64,000 nt of DNA from Alteromonas genovensis (lineage in GTDB: Bacteria; Pseudomonadota; Gammaproteobacteria; Enterobacterales; Alteromonadaceae), in the NCBI RefSeq assembly GCF_010500895.1, contig NZ_JAAAWO010000001.1, forward strand, positions 310,001-374,000, read 5' to 3'. Positions 8,784-18,347 of the stretch are shown here, in pieces (the stretch's first letter is position 1; each line of letters starts with the position of its first letter). Position numbers and translations under genes: made by a program. The notes under the pieces are model-generated. The model did no database searches, was not told the origin of the DNA, and saw only the letters and a program-made list of their open reading frames with translations.

Positions 8784-10085
8784 ATGGATAAACGACATTT
8801 TTTAAAGTTTGCAGGTGCTGGGCTCGCGCTATCACCCGCACTTTCGGTGGCGGCAAATGCCTCTTCCAGCGCAGACGCCAGCGGCACTGCTCCTATGCCA
8901 TCGCTATCATCACTAAAACTGCTCACTGAAAACGCAAAGCCTATTAACCTAGCAGAAAGAAAAGCAAGAATAGAACACGCACAGTCTTTGATGAAAGCAC
9001 AAGGCATAGCGGCCATCCTAATAGAGCCGGGCGCGGCAATGGATTATTTCTCTGGCATACAGTGGTGGCGCAGCGAAAGACTAACGGCGCTTATTATTCC
9101 TCAAAAAGGGGATATTGCTGTTGTTACGCCGTTTTTTGAAAAGCCAAGCGTATTGGAGTCTCTTAAAGTAGGCGATGACGTTCGCGTATGGCAAGAGCAT
9201 GAAAGCCCTTTTGACGTTGTTGCCGATATTCTAAAATCAAGAGGCGTTACCAGCGGCAAGTTAGGTGTTGAAAATAGCGTTCGCTACTTTGTGGTGAACG
9301 GCGTAAGTAACGCTATGCCTAGCTTGGATATTGTGCCTGCAGAGCCTATTACTCGTGGTTGCAGAATGTATAAAACGGCTGCCGAGTTAACGCTGATGCA
9401 CAAGGCGAATGAAGTTACTCTTGCAGCATACGACGTTGTGTTTAAGCACCTCAAGCTAGGCATGACCCAAGCTGAAGTTAAAGCCTTAATGCACAAAGCA
9501 CAGCAACAGTTAGGTGGCAGCAATTCGTGGTGCCTTGCCTTATTTAATGACGCCAGTGCGTACCCGCATGGAACCAATGCAAAGCAGGTTATTCAGCAAG
9601 GCTCCGTAGTGTTGCTTGATAGCGGATGCAGTGTGCACGGGTATCAAAGTGATATCAGCCGTACTCTTGTGTTCGGTGAGCCATCACAAAAAGTGACAGA
9701 CGTATGGAATACTGTGCGAGAAGGGCAAAATGTCGCGTTTGATGCAGCCAAAGTGGGTACACCTGCCGGTAAGGTAGATGACGCCGTGCGTGCTTATTAC
9801 GTTACTCAAGGTTACGACAAAGACTATGCACTACCTGGGCTAAGTCATCGCACAGGACATGGCATTGGAATGGAAGGTCACGAAAGCGTGAATTTTGTGC
9901 GCGGCGAAACAGCATCGCTTAAAAAGGGTATGTGTTTTTCTAACGAGCCTGGTTTATACATTCCTGGCGAGTTTGGCGTGCGGTTAGAAGACTGTTTGTA
10001 TATGACAGACAAAGGCCCACGGTACTTTACTGAGCCACCTGCATCGCTAGAAGAGCCGCTAGGTCGACTAGTGCCTATGGTATAG
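8784..10085 (+). CDS. Exported M24 family metallopeptidase (Xaa-Pro dipeptidase-like)
   Basis: A pita-bread metallopeptidase, distinct from the cytoplasmic PepP three genes upstream. The N-terminus MDKRHFLKFAGAGLALSPALSVAANA looks like a Tat-type signal with Lys-Arg in place of the twin arginine, ending in an AxA cleavage site, so the enzyme is probably periplasmic. All five metal ligands are visible: two Asp in LLDSGCSVHGYQSDISRT, the His of HRTGHGIGMEGHE, and the Glu of NEPGLYIPGEFG and RLEDC. An upstream GTG at 8775 belongs to the AGGTGA ribosome-binding site, so the ATG at 8784 is preferred. It is convergent with the LysR gene that follows. Substrate unknown; a role in degrading Pro-containing peptides is inferred from the family. 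Confidence 0.88.
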   Translation: MDKRHFLKFAGAGLALSPALSVAANASSSADASGTAPMPSLSSLKLLTENAKPINLAERKARIEHAQSLMKAQGIAAILIEPGAAMDYFSGIQWWRSERLTALIIPQKGDIAVVTPFFEKPSVLESLKVGDDVRVWQEHESPFDVVADILKSRGVTSGKLGVENSVRYFVVNGVSNAMPSLDIVPAEPITRGCRMYKTAAELTLMHKANEVTLAAYDVVFKHLKLGMTQAEVKALMHKAQQQLGGSNSWCLALFNDASAYPHGTNAKQVIQQGSVVLLDSGCSVHGYQSDISRTLVFGEPSQKVTDVWNTVREGQNVAFDAAKVGTPAGKVDDAVRAYYVTQGYDKDYALPGLSHRTGHGIGMEGHESVNFVRGETASLKKGMCFSNEPGLYIPGEFGVRLEDCLYMTDKGPRYFTEPPASLEEPLGRLVPMV

Positions 10086-10097
10086 CACTTTCACCCG

Positions 10098-10949
10098 TTA
10101 GTTATTTTTAAGTCGAGTCGTAAAAAATTCCGCCAAGGTCTTACTAATAACAGGGTGCTGGGTATCTTGGTTGAACAAGCAAATATTCACCTTGCCCAGT
10201 TTCGGTAGGTGAGGGTGTTTAAGCAAAGTCAGGTTGGCAGGTAGGCTTGATTTTGCCAACGCGGTAACGCCCAAGCCCTGCTGAATAGCCGCAGTTATGC
10301 CCCCTAAATCGGCGTTGGTATACGTAATTTTCCAAGCAAAGGTTTGCTGCTTGAGTTGCTCTATTACCCGGCTTCTATACATACAGCCATCTGGGGCCAG
10401 TACAAGGGGAATAGTACTACCCACCAGCGGATGCGCACTATCTCCCACCCATACCACATCATCTTCTAACACCACCTCGCCTTCGGTGTCTTCATCGGGA
10501 TTAACTAAGGCCAAAATAAGGTCAAAATGATCGCGCTGGCTAGGGTGCAGCAAGTCTCGGCTAAGCGAGGAAGTGACTTCTAATGATACATCGGGATAGC
10601 GCTTTGAAAATTCACCAATTAACCCTGGCAAAAGGGTAGAGGCAAACTCATTGGGAATGCCCAACCGAAGGCGGCCACTAAGCGGGGCAGGGGTTAAACT
10701 TCGAAATATGCTGTCGTTGAGTTCAAGTAATTCTTTGGCTTTTGCATACAGCCAATTGCCATCTGCACTTGGCACATGTCGCTGGCCTAACTTGATAAAA
10801 AGCTTGCGGTCGAGCTGCGATTCCAGCTTCTTAATTTGCAAGCTAATGGCAGGCTGAGAACGACCAAGAAAGTCGCCGGCTTTAGCGTACCCACCAAGCT
10901 CAATAACACTCACAAATGTACGCAAGTTATCTAACGAAAGCTGTTTCAT
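10098..10949 (-). CDS. LysR-family transcriptional regulator
   Basis: A 283-residue LysR-type regulator. The N-terminal winged helix-turn-helix reads LDNLRTFVSVIELGGYAKAG and continues with SQPAISLQIKKLESQLD, typical of the family. The C-terminal part is a periplasmic-binding-protein-like effector domain. The gene is divergent from nagA, with 293 bp between the two start codons, a common arrangement for a LysR protein controlling its neighbour; it is convergent with the M24 peptidase gene, 12 bp away. The effector is unknown. Control of nagA is inferred from arrangement only. Confidence 0.9.
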   Translation of the reverse strand: MKQLSLDNLRTFVSVIELGGYAKAGDFLGRSQPAISLQIKKLESQLDRKLFIKLGQRHVPSADGNWLYAKAKELLELNDSIFRSLTPAPLSGRLRLGIPNEFASTLLPGLIGEFSKRYPDVSLEVTSSLSRDLLHPSQRDHFDLILALVNPDEDTEGEVVLEDDVVWVGDSAHPLVGSTIPLVLAPDGCMYRSRVIEQLKQQTFAWKITYTNADLGGITAAIQQGLGVTALAKSSLPANLTLLKHPHLPKLGKVNICLFNQDTQHPVISKTLAEFFTTRLKNN

Positions 10950-11242
10950 TATATAAGTATTTCTAATTACCTACCCGCTCAACATTATATTTGTAAATGT
11001 TAATATTGAAAACCGCTAATAGAAGTATTTACTTTGTACCTTTTATTTTGACTATTTCAACAAAACTAAATGGTGATTAAGGTGCCTCTGTAACTGCGGC
11101 CGAAAAATAGTGTATTCCCCCTATGTTTGATATTCTCAGGCATATAATTGCGCTTCTGCTTTAGTAATGACTATTCAGGTATGGAAGGTTTCGGGGCTTA
11201 AACGAAGTTCATCATCAAGCTAAACAAGGTAAATAACACGTA

Positions 11243-12439
11243 ATGCAAAAAACTATCTACGTTGATTCCATATTGGTTAATGCCGAATGGAAAGCACAGC
11301 AAGTGATGATTGTTGAAAACGGGACTATTTCTGACATTGTCGACGCTGCTAAATTCGCTACCGGCAATGAAATGACTGCAAACAGTAAAGACCTCGCTAG
11401 CAAAGTGAACGTCGACGAGCGTATTGAAGGAACGGTTATACCTGGCTATGTAGACACCCAAGTGAATGGCGGTGGCGGCGTTATGTTTAATCATGCCCCT
11501 ACATTGGAAAGTGTAAATACTATTGCCAATGCACATGCTCGTTTTGGCACTACGAGTTTGTTTCCCACGCTTATCACCGATGACTTTGCGACCATTAGCA
11601 GCGCTGCCGACGCTATATCTCAAGCTATACGCTTAAATCATCCCTCCATCATGGGCGTTCATTTTGAAGGGCCGCATTTGTCGGTAGCGAAAAAGGGAGT
11701 GCATAAGGCTGCTCACATCAGGTCAATTTCAGATGAAGAGCTAGCGGTGTATACGCGAAAAGATATTGGCCAAGTTATTGTTACTGTAGCGCCAGAAAAT
11801 GTGTCACCTGAGGTTATACAAGCCCTTGTTTCAGAGAATGTGGTTGTGGCGCTTGGCCATTCAAATGCGCCCTATGAGGTGGTGCAGAGAGCTCTTGATG
11901 CTGGTGCTACTGGGTTCACTCACTTATTTAATGCCATGTCGCCATTAACCTCTAGAGAGCCGGGTATGGTGGGCGCTGCGCTTTTATCAGATGCCATTTG
12001 CGGGCTGATTGTTGATCATCAACACCTTCATAAAAAGTCGGCAGAACTTGCCTGCAAAGTTAAAAGTGAAAAGGGCATTATGCTTGTCACCGATGCCATG
12101 GCCCATGTTGGCGGAAAACAAGACACCGTTGCTTTTTTTGATACAGAGATCACTCGTACGAGCACCCGCACGGGGGAGAAGTTAACCACGCCCGATGGCA
12201 CATTAGCCGGCAGCTGTTTAGATATGCATTCGGCGCTACGTCATTGCGTTAACGATTTAGGCATTACGCTTAAAAGTGCCAGTGTAATGGCAAGTACCAC
12301 GGCGTCTTGTTTCACTTGCACTCAGCGTAACATTGGGCAGTTAGTACCAGGGACTGCTGCCAATTTTGTTGTACTCGACGATAAGCTCAACCTTAAAGCA
12401 GTGTGGCAAAGGGGCCTCAATATTCACAATAACGACTAG
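11243..12439 (+). CDS. nagA: N-acetylglucosamine-6-phosphate deacetylase
   Basis: Amidohydrolase-superfamily enzyme that removes acetate from GlcNAc-6-phosphate during amino-sugar catabolism and cell-wall recycling. Recognised by VIPGYVDTQVNGGGGV near the N-terminus, the metal-binding HFEGPHLSVAKKGVHK around residues 139-154, the substrate block GHSNAPYEVVQRALDAGATGFTHLFN and the catalytic Asp in LVTDAMAHVGG. The length (398) fits the NagA family. No nagB, nagK or chitin/GlcNAc transporter lies beside it, so the gene is either separate from the main amino-sugar cluster or a second copy. It stands alone between the divergent LysR gene and a DUF4168 gene. Confidence 0.93.
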   Translation: MQKTIYVDSILVNAEWKAQQVMIVENGTISDIVDAAKFATGNEMTANSKDLASKVNVDERIEGTVIPGYVDTQVNGGGGVMFNHAPTLESVNTIANAHARFGTTSLFPTLITDDFATISSAADAISQAIRLNHPSIMGVHFEGPHLSVAKKGVHKAAHIRSISDEELAVYTRKDIGQVIVTVAPENVSPEVIQALVSENVVVALGHSNAPYEVVQRALDAGATGFTHLFNAMSPLTSREPGMVGAALLSDAICGLIVDHQHLHKKSAELACKVKSEKGIMLVTDAMAHVGGKQDTVAFFDTEITRTSTRTGEKLTTPDGTLAGSCLDMHSALRHCVNDLGITLKSASVMASTTASCFTCTQRNIGQLVPGTAANFVVLDDKLNLKAVWQRGLNIHNND

Positions 12440-12658
12440 CCGAAAAATCAGAACAAGTAAAAAGACTGCTCCGTGTGTTTGAACTTTTAACTCTCGCTAT
12501 TGCCCCACATTATTCAACTAGTGTGAAACTCAATAGGTGCAAAGCTTTATGGGTAGAACGAAGTTGTTCACAATTGGCTAAGAGAACTGCTTTCAAATAA
12601 CGAAGTTAAACTCACTTATTACGGCCAATTGATATTCACGAAATGACAAGGAGCTTTA

Positions 12659-13087
12659 ATGAAGCTTATTAAGACAACATTGCTCACCGCCGCCTTAACC
12701 GCAGGACTAAGTGCAGGTGCAGCCATTGCACAGGAAACAAATACGCAAGCCGCAAAAGCTCAAGAACAGCAGGGCGCCACACAACAGATACAAATTTCTG
12801 AAAAGCAGGTAGATCAGTTTGTTGATGCCTATTTAACGGTTCAGTTAATAGGGCAGAAGTATCAGGCAGAAATTCAGGCCGCTGGCGATCAGGCAAAAGC
12901 CAAAGATCTTCAGCAAGAAGCCAGAGAAAAAATGCAAACCGCGATTTCCGACAGCGGTATAGCCATGCAGAAATACCGTGAAATTTCTCTTGCCGCCAAT
13001 CAAGACGAGGCATTACGAGGCCGCATTTCCGAAAAGCTTACCGTAGAGCTAGAGTCGCGCCAGCAGGCCCAAAACGTCGACAGTTAA
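12659..13087 (+). CDS. DUF4168 family exported protein
   Basis: A 142-residue protein with a clear Sec signal peptide (residues 1-24, cleavage after AIA), a Gln/Ala-rich stretch and then the DUF4168 region (QISEKQVDQFVDAYLTV to the C-terminus), predicted largely helical and rich in Gln, Lys and Glu. The function of the family is unknown. The ATG at 12659 follows AAGGAG with good spacing. A strong intrinsic terminator starts 28 bp after the stop codon, so it is a single-gene transcript. Confidence 0.85.
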   Translation: MKLIKTTLLTAALTAGLSAGAAIAQETNTQAAKAQEQQGATQQIQISEKQVDQFVDAYLTVQLIGQKYQAEIQAAGDQAKAKDLQQEAREKMQTAISDSGIAMQKYREISLAANQDEALRGRISEKLTVELESRQQAQNVDS

Positions 13088-13114
13088 GTCGCATCGTATT
13101 CACGAATTCTCAAT

Positions 13115-13146
13115 AAAACGCTGCATCAATATGTAGCGTTTTTTAT
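13115..13146 (+). terminator. Intrinsic terminator after the DUF4168 gene
   Basis: Stem ACGCTGCAT / ATGTAGCGT with a four-base loop (one G-U pair), followed by a run of six T. It separates the DUF4168 gene from the glycine cleavage genes. Confidence 0.85.
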
Positions 13147-13408
13147 TTTGCGCTGTCTATTTTTCCCCTATTGGCAAATCTGCTCTATCAACGCTCTCTA
13201 ATCTTGCACAACAGGTTCTCCTCGAAGGCTCACCTCAAGCTCTTTTACAGCTCTTCTAAACCCCTCGTGCGAATATAACGTTTTCTGATGTTCTCTAGTA
13301 TCTACATCAGGTTTTTAAATGTAGTGATAAGAATTATCAATTTGTTGCGCGATTGTTACCTATCTATACTCAATATCGTTTTCTATCTTTCAACAAGAGT
13401 AAAGTGGA
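13147..13408. promoter_or_regulatory. Upstream region of gcvT
   Basis: This AT-rich leader must carry the promoter for gcvT-gcvH. I looked for a glycine riboswitch aptamer and could not recognise one. No exact promoter is called. Confidence 0.4.
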
Positions 13409-14488
13409 ATGTCTAACACCACCGCCCTACATGCGAAGCACCTAGAAGCTGGTGCCAAAATGGTCGACTTTTTCGGCTGGGATATGCCGATTAACTATGG
13501 CTCTCAAATTGAAGAACATCACGCTGTGCGCCAAGACGCCGGTATGTTTGATGTGTCTCATATGACCATTGTTGACGCGAAAGGCCCGCAGGCAAAAGCG
13601 TATCTTCAATACCTATTGGCAAACGACGTTGCCAAGCTGAAAGACAAAGGCAAAGCCCTTTACAGCGGTATGCTAAACGAAGAGGGTGGGGTTGTTGATG
13701 ACCTTATCGTGTATCACTTTGACGAAACCAATTACCGCTTAGTGGTTAACTCAGCCACTCGCGAAAAAGATATGAACTGGCTGTTGAGCAAAGCAGAAGG
13801 TTTTGACGTAACCATCAACGAGCGTTCTGAGTTCGCGATGATTGCAGTACAAGGCCCAAATGCAAAAGAAAAAGCCGCAACGCTTTTCAGTGCGGCTCAA
13901 AAAGAAGCAGTAGCCGGCATGAAGCCGTTCTTTGGCGTACAAGCTGAAGACCTTTTCATTGCAACAACAGGCTACACCGGTGAAGCGGGCTACGAAATTA
14001 TGGTGCCAACGGCGCAAGCAGCAAGCTTTTGGCAAAGTTTATTAGATGCAGGCGTTAAGCCATGCGGCCTAGGCGCACGAGATACATTGCGCTTAGAAGC
14101 AGGTATGAACCTTTACGGCCAAGATATGGATGAAACCATATCGCCACTAGCGGCTAACATGGGTTGGACTATAACTTGGGAGCCAGCAGACAGAGACTTC
14201 GTTGGCAGAAAAGCCCTTGAAACACTGCGTGAAACAGGTACCGACAAGCTAGTAGGCTTAGTGATGACTGAAAAAGGCGTACTTCGCCACGGCTTAAAAG
14301 TAAAAACAGAAAGCGGCGAAGGGGTAATCACTTCAGGTACGTTTTCACCTACATTAGGCCATTCTATTGCCATGGCACGAGTGCCTAGCAATGTGGGTGA
14401 CACAGTAGAAGTGGAAATGCGCAAAAAGTGGGTTACAGTAAAAGTGGTTAAGCCCTCCTTTGTTCGCAACGGAAAAAGTGTTTTATAA
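13409..14488 (+). CDS. gcvT: Glycine cleavage system T protein (aminomethyltransferase)
   Basis: The tetrahydrofolate-dependent component of the glycine cleavage complex: it moves the methylene group from the lipoyl arm of the H protein to tetrahydrofolate and releases ammonia. 359 residues, the normal length. Family blocks are seen throughout: [29 protein letters not shown], the catalytic-Asp region [21 protein letters not shown] and [19 protein letters not shown]. It is the first gene of gcvT-gcvH, 48 bp before gcvH. Confidence 0.97.
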   Translation: MSNTTALHAKHLEAGAKMVDFFGWDMPINYGSQIEEHHAVRQDAGMFDVSHMTIVDAKGPQAKAYLQYLLANDVAKLKDKGKALYSGMLNEEGGVVDDLIVYHFDETNYRLVVNSATREKDMNWLLSKAEGFDVTINERSEFAMIAVQGPNAKEKAATLFSAAQKEAVAGMKPFFGVQAEDLFIATTGYTGEAGYEIMVPTAQAASFWQSLLDAGVKPCGLGARDTLRLEAGMNLYGQDMDETISPLAANMGWTITWEPADRDFVGRKALETLRETGTDKLVGLVMTEKGVLRHGLKVKTESGEGVITSGTFSPTLGHSIAMARVPSNVGDTVEVEMRKKWVTVKVVKPSFVRNGKSVL

Positions 14489-14536
14489 GTTTATGTCTCA
14501 AGTTTACAAAATTGACAAAGATTAACAGGAACGATT

Positions 14537-14926
14537 ATGAGCAACATCCCAACTGATTTACGTTATGCCGCTACCCACGAATGGGTTCGCTCTGAAGGCG
14601 ACGGTGTTTTTACTGTAGGTATTTCTGAGCACGCACAAGGTTTACTTGGCGACATGGTTTTCGTTGAGCTACCTGATGTGGGCGACGCGGTAACTACTGG
14701 CGACGACGTGTGTGTTGCTGAGTCGGTTAAAGCGGCTTCTGACGTTTACACGCCAATTACAGGTGAAGTAATCGAAATCAATGAAGACCTAGAAGACTCG
14801 CCAGAGCTGGTAAACTCTGACCCATACGGCGAAGGCTGGATGTTTAAAATTAAAGCGGAAGACCCTGCAGAAGTAGAAAGCTTGCTTGACGCAGAAGGTT
14901 ATGAAAACAGCATTGACGAAGAGTAA
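14537..14926 (+). CDS. gcvH: Glycine cleavage system H protein
   Basis: The 129-residue lipoyl carrier that shuttles the aminomethyl group between the P, T and L proteins. The lipoylation site is Lys65 in the motif [10 protein letters not shown]. The start ATG follows an AGGAACG ribosome-binding site. In most relatives gcvP follows directly; here a 266-bp repeat element and a terminator-like hairpin intervene. Confidence 0.97.
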   Translation: MSNIPTDLRYAATHEWVRSEGDGVFTVGISEHAQGLLGDMVFVELPDVGDAVTTGDDVCVAESVKAASDVYTPITGEVIEINEDLEDSPELVNSDPYGEGWMFKIKAEDPAEVESLLDAEGYENSIDEE

Positions 14927-14935
14927 TTCGTTACG

Positions 14936-15201
14936 AGGGCGTGTTGATCTTTGATGTACATTTTTGCAGCGGTCTGTGAGTTATTTAGACAAGGCGAATG
15001 GTTGAAGGTCTAGCGGGCTAAATCGAAACCATACAACGCAGGGTAAATAGCTCACAGACCGTTGCCCGAAGGGGGCGTTATGTAAGCATTTTACTCTTTG
15101 TCACAGCCCTTTGACTTAGCCCACTAGGCCTACAGGACTGTTCCGCGATTAAAATGCTTTCATTTAGCCCAAAACTCGTACAACAAAGGTCAACACGCCC
15201 T
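14936..15201. mobile_element. MITE-like inverted-repeat element between gcvH and gcvP
   Basis: A 266-bp non-coding block bounded by near-perfect 24-bp terminal inverted repeats: AGGGCGTGTTGATCTTTG at the left (14936) and its complement (CAAAGGTCAACACGCCCT) at the right (ending 15201). Inside are further inverted arms, CGGTCTGTGAGTTATTT (14970-14986) with AAATAGCTCACAGACCG (15045-15061), and TAAGCATTTTA with TAAAATGCTTT. It holds no open frame of useful size, so it looks like a non-autonomous element mobilised by a transposase elsewhere. I see no clear target duplication. Confidence 0.75.
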
Positions 15202-15218
15202 AGAAAGATACACAGTTG

Positions 15219-15256
15219 AAAAAGGGGCATGAATATTATTCAGCCCCTTTTTAACT
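15219..15256. terminator. Bidirectional terminator-like hairpin upstream of gcvP
   Basis: A long stem, AAAAAGGGGC pairing with GCCCCTTTTT, extended by TGAAT/ATTCA around a short loop. It is A-rich on one side and T-rich on the other, so it could stop transcription in both directions. It probably ended the gcvT-gcvH transcript before or after the MITE-like element inserted. If active, gcvP needs its own promoter within 15257-15308. Confidence 0.7.
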
Positions 15257-15308
15257 TTTAGATTTAACGACGCCCTTGCGGCAACCATTAAGAGTGCTTA
15301 ACAACGTT

Positions 15309-18230
15309 ATGTCGAATACTTCTCCTACATTGGCTCAATTAGAGCAAAAAGATACGTTTATCCGTCGTCATATTGGCCCGGGTAAAGGCGAAATTGAAGA
15401 AATGCTGTCTGCCATTGGTGCTAGCTCATTAGATGATTTAATTGAGCAAACCGTACCAGCAGGTATTGCGCTACCAGAACCGTTAAAGTGCGGCGAAGGT
15501 GCGACAGAAGTTGAAGCATTAAGTGAATTAAAAACGGTTGCGGCGAAAAACAAAATTAACCGTTCGTTTATCGGAATGGGTTATTACGATACCCACGTAC
15601 CGAACGTTATTTTGCGTAACGTGCTAGAAAATCCAGGTTGGTACACGGCTTATACACCTTATCAGCCAGAGATTGCGCAGGGTCGTTTAGAAGCTATTTT
15701 GAACTTCCAGCAGGTAACCATCGATTTAACCGGCCTCGAGCTAGCATCTGCATCATTGCTAGATGAAAGTACCGCGGCAGCCGAGGCGATGGGTCTTGCC
15801 AAGCGTGTATCGAAAAACAAAAAAGCGAACATCTTTTTTGTGTCTGACGATGTGCACCCACAAACACTAGATGTTGTGCAAACTCGTGCCGACATGTTTG
15901 GTTTTGAAATTGTAACTGGCCCTGCAGAAGAAGCGGCAGAGCACGATGTATTCGGTGCGCTTTTACAATACCCAACTAGCACGGGCGAAATTAAAGATAT
16001 TTCTGACATTATTGCCGCAGTACAATCAAAAAAAGGCATTGTGGCAGTAGCGGCAGACCTAATGAGCTTAGTCATGCTTAAGTCGCCTGGCGAGCTGGGC
16101 GCAGATGTTGCACTAGGTAGTGCGCAGCGCTTTGGTGTACCAATGGGTTATGGCGGTCCACATGCTGCTTTCTTTGCAACCCGTGAAAGCTTCAAGCGTT
16201 CATTGCCAGGACGTATTATTGGCGTAAGTAAAGATACACGCGACCGCCCAGCACTACGTATGGCACTGCAAACTCGCGAGCAGCACATTCGCCGCGAAAA
16301 AGCGAACTCGAACATTTGTACCGCGCAAGTGCTACTTGCCAACATGGCGAGCTTTTACGCCGTATATCACGGCCCACAGGGCTTAAAAACTATTGCCGAG
16401 CGTATTCACCGTTTCGCCGATATTCTTGCAACCGGCTTAACACTTAAAGGCGCCAACAAAGGCGTAGCGCTTAAGCACAGCACGTACTTTGACACACTCA
16501 CTGTAATGGTTGAAAACAAAGAAGATGTTCTTGCTAAAGCTTATGCGAAAGGTATGAACCTTCGAGCAGACCTAGAAGGTGCAGTAGGTGTATCGCTTGA
16601 CGAAACCACTACTCGTGAAGATATCTTAGCGTTATTCGATGTTATTTTAGGCGACGGCTTTTGTGAAGAGAACGGATTAAGTGTTGAAGACCTAGACGCG
16701 GAAGTAACTACACAAGCCGTTAAATCTATTCCAGAAGAGTTAGTGCGTACTAGCGATATTTTAACTCATGAAGTGTTCAACAAGTATCACTCTGAAACTG
16801 AAATGCTGCGTTATATCAAAAGCCTTGAAAACAAAGATTTGGCATTAAACCATTCAATGATTTCATTGGGCTCTTGCACCATGAAGCTAAACGCAACGGC
16901 AGAAATGATACCCGTAACCTGGGCTGAATTTGGGCAATTGCACCCGTTCGCGCCACTTGATCAAGCCGTAGGCTATCAAGAAATGATTGCAGAATTAGCC
17001 GAGTGGCTCATTGATGTAACGGGTTACGATGCACTTTCTATGCAGCCTAACTCAGGCGCACAAGGTGAGTATGCTGGCTTATTAGCTATTCAGCGCTACC
17101 ATGAAAGCCGCGGCGACAGCCACAGAAACGTATGTTTGATTCCAAGCTCTGCTCACGGTACTAACCCAGCCTCAGCGCAAATGGTTAGCTTAAAAGTAGT
17201 GGTAGTAGCCTGTGATTCAAACGGTAACGTAGACCTTAACGACCTTCGCAAAAAAGCGGAAGAAGTGGGCGACAACCTATCATGCGCAATGATCACGTAC
17301 CCATCTACTCACGGTGTTTACGAAGAAACGGTGAAAGAAATATGCGATATCGTTCACGAGCACGGCGGCCAGGTTTACATGGACGGCGCTAACATGAACG
17401 CGCAGGTGGGTATTACATCACCAGGCTTCATTGGCTCAGACGTATCGCACCTTAACTTGCACAAAACATTCTGCATTCCACACGGTGGCGGCGGCCCAGG
17501 TATGGGGCCAATTGGCGTAAAATCGCACCTTGCACCGTTTTTACCTAATCACACCGTGATTAACGTAGAAACTGCGGGTAAAGGCTGCGGCGCGGTAAGT
17601 GGTGCGCCATGGGGAAGTGCGTCTATTTTGCCTATCAGCTATATGTACATCAAAATGATGGGTAGCGAAGGCCTACGCCGTGCAACGGAAGTGGCTATTC
17701 TCAACGCGAACTACGTGGCTAAGAAGCTAGAGGGGCACTTCGAAATACTTTACAAAGGCAACAACGACCGCGTAGCCCACGAATGTATTATCGACCTTCG
17801 CCCACTAAAAGAAGCCAGTGGCGTAACCGAGCTAGACATTGCTAAGCGCTTAAACGACTACGGTTTCCACTCACCCACAATGAGCTTCCCTGTGGCAGGC
17901 ACATTAATGGTAGAGCCAACCGAGTCTGAAGCGAAGTACGAGCTAGACCGTTTCATTAACGCCATGATGAGCATTCGCCAAGAAATAGCGAAAGTGGAAA
18001 GCGGTGAGTGGGATGCAACAGATAACCCACTGCACAATGCACCGCACACGCTAGCTGACATCTGTGACAGCGACTGGAACCGCAGCTACGACCGCATGTT
18101 AGCGGCGTACCCAGCACCAGAAGTACACAGAAACAAATTCTGGCCAACGGTTAACCGTATTGATGATGTATATGGCGACCGTAACTTAATTTGTTCTTGC
18201 CCAAGTATAGAGAGTTATATTGAGGGGTAG
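15309..18230 (+). CDS. gcvP: Glycine dehydrogenase (decarboxylating), P protein
   Basis: The PLP-dependent decarboxylase that starts glycine cleavage, a single fused chain of 973 residues as in other gammaproteobacteria. The PLP lysine is Lys719 in [18 protein letters not shown]. Other landmarks are RHIGPG at the N-terminus, [14 protein letters not shown] and the second-half block [18 protein letters not shown]. An upstream TTG at 15276 is in frame, but the ATG at 15309 gives the usual N-terminus. Works with GcvT, GcvH and lipoamide dehydrogenase (the latter not in this window). Confidence 0.97.
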   Translation: MSNTSPTLAQLEQKDTFIRRHIGPGKGEIEEMLSAIGASSLDDLIEQTVPAGIALPEPLKCGEGATEVEALSELKTVAAKNKINRSFIGMGYYDTHVPNVILRNVLENPGWYTAYTPYQPEIAQGRLEAILNFQQVTIDLTGLELASASLLDESTAAAEAMGLAKRVSKNKKANIFFVSDDVHPQTLDVVQTRADMFGFEIVTGPAEEAAEHDVFGALLQYPTSTGEIKDISDIIAAVQSKKGIVAVAADLMSLVMLKSPGELGADVALGSAQRFGVPMGYGGPHAAFFATRESFKRSLPGRIIGVSKDTRDRPALRMALQTREQHIRREKANSNICTAQVLLANMASFYAVYHGPQGLKTIAERIHRFADILATGLTLKGANKGVALKHSTYFDTLTVMVENKEDVLAKAYAKGMNLRADLEGAVGVSLDETTTREDILALFDVILGDGFCEENGLSVEDLDAEVTTQAVKSIPEELVRTSDILTHEVFNKYHSETEMLRYIKSLENKDLALNHSMISLGSCTMKLNATAEMIPVTWAEFGQLHPFAPLDQAVGYQEMIAELAEWLIDVTGYDALSMQPNSGAQGEYAGLLAIQRYHESRGDSHRNVCLIPSSAHGTNPASAQMVSLKVVVVACDSNGNVDLNDLRKKAEEVGDNLSCAMITYPSTHGVYEETVKEICDIVHEHGGQVYMDGANMNAQVGITSPGFIGSDVSHLNLHKTFCIPHGGGGPGMGPIGVKSHLAPFLPNHTVINVETAGKGCGAVSGAPWGSASILPISYMYIKMMGSEGLRRATEVAILNANYVAKKLEGHFEILYKGNNDRVAHECIIDLRPLKEASGVTELDIAKRLNDYGFHSPTMSFPVAGTLMVEPTESEAKYELDRFINAMMSIRQEIAKVESGEWDATDNPLHNAPHTLADICDSDWNRSYDRMLAAYPAPEVHRNKFWPTVNRIDDVYGDRNLICSCPSIESYIEG

Positions 18231-18318
18231 GTTGGTTGACTAACTGCAATTAAAATTGTGAATGCGACAATTAAGTTTGTGAATGCAATTAAGATTGTAA
18301 ATAGCTAGATATGAGACA

Positions 18319-18347
18319 GGCGAACCAGAAATGGTTCGCCTTTTTTT
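18319..18347 (+). terminator. Intrinsic terminator of gcvP
   Basis: Perfect stem GGCGAACCA / TGGTTCGCC followed by seven T. The decayed group II intron begins directly after this T run, the site preference known for group IIC introns. Confidence 0.92.

Noticed and set aside
13147..13408. Possible glycine riboswitch before gcvT
   Set aside because: I could not find the conserved aptamer core or paired tandem aptamers; a covariance search would be decisive.
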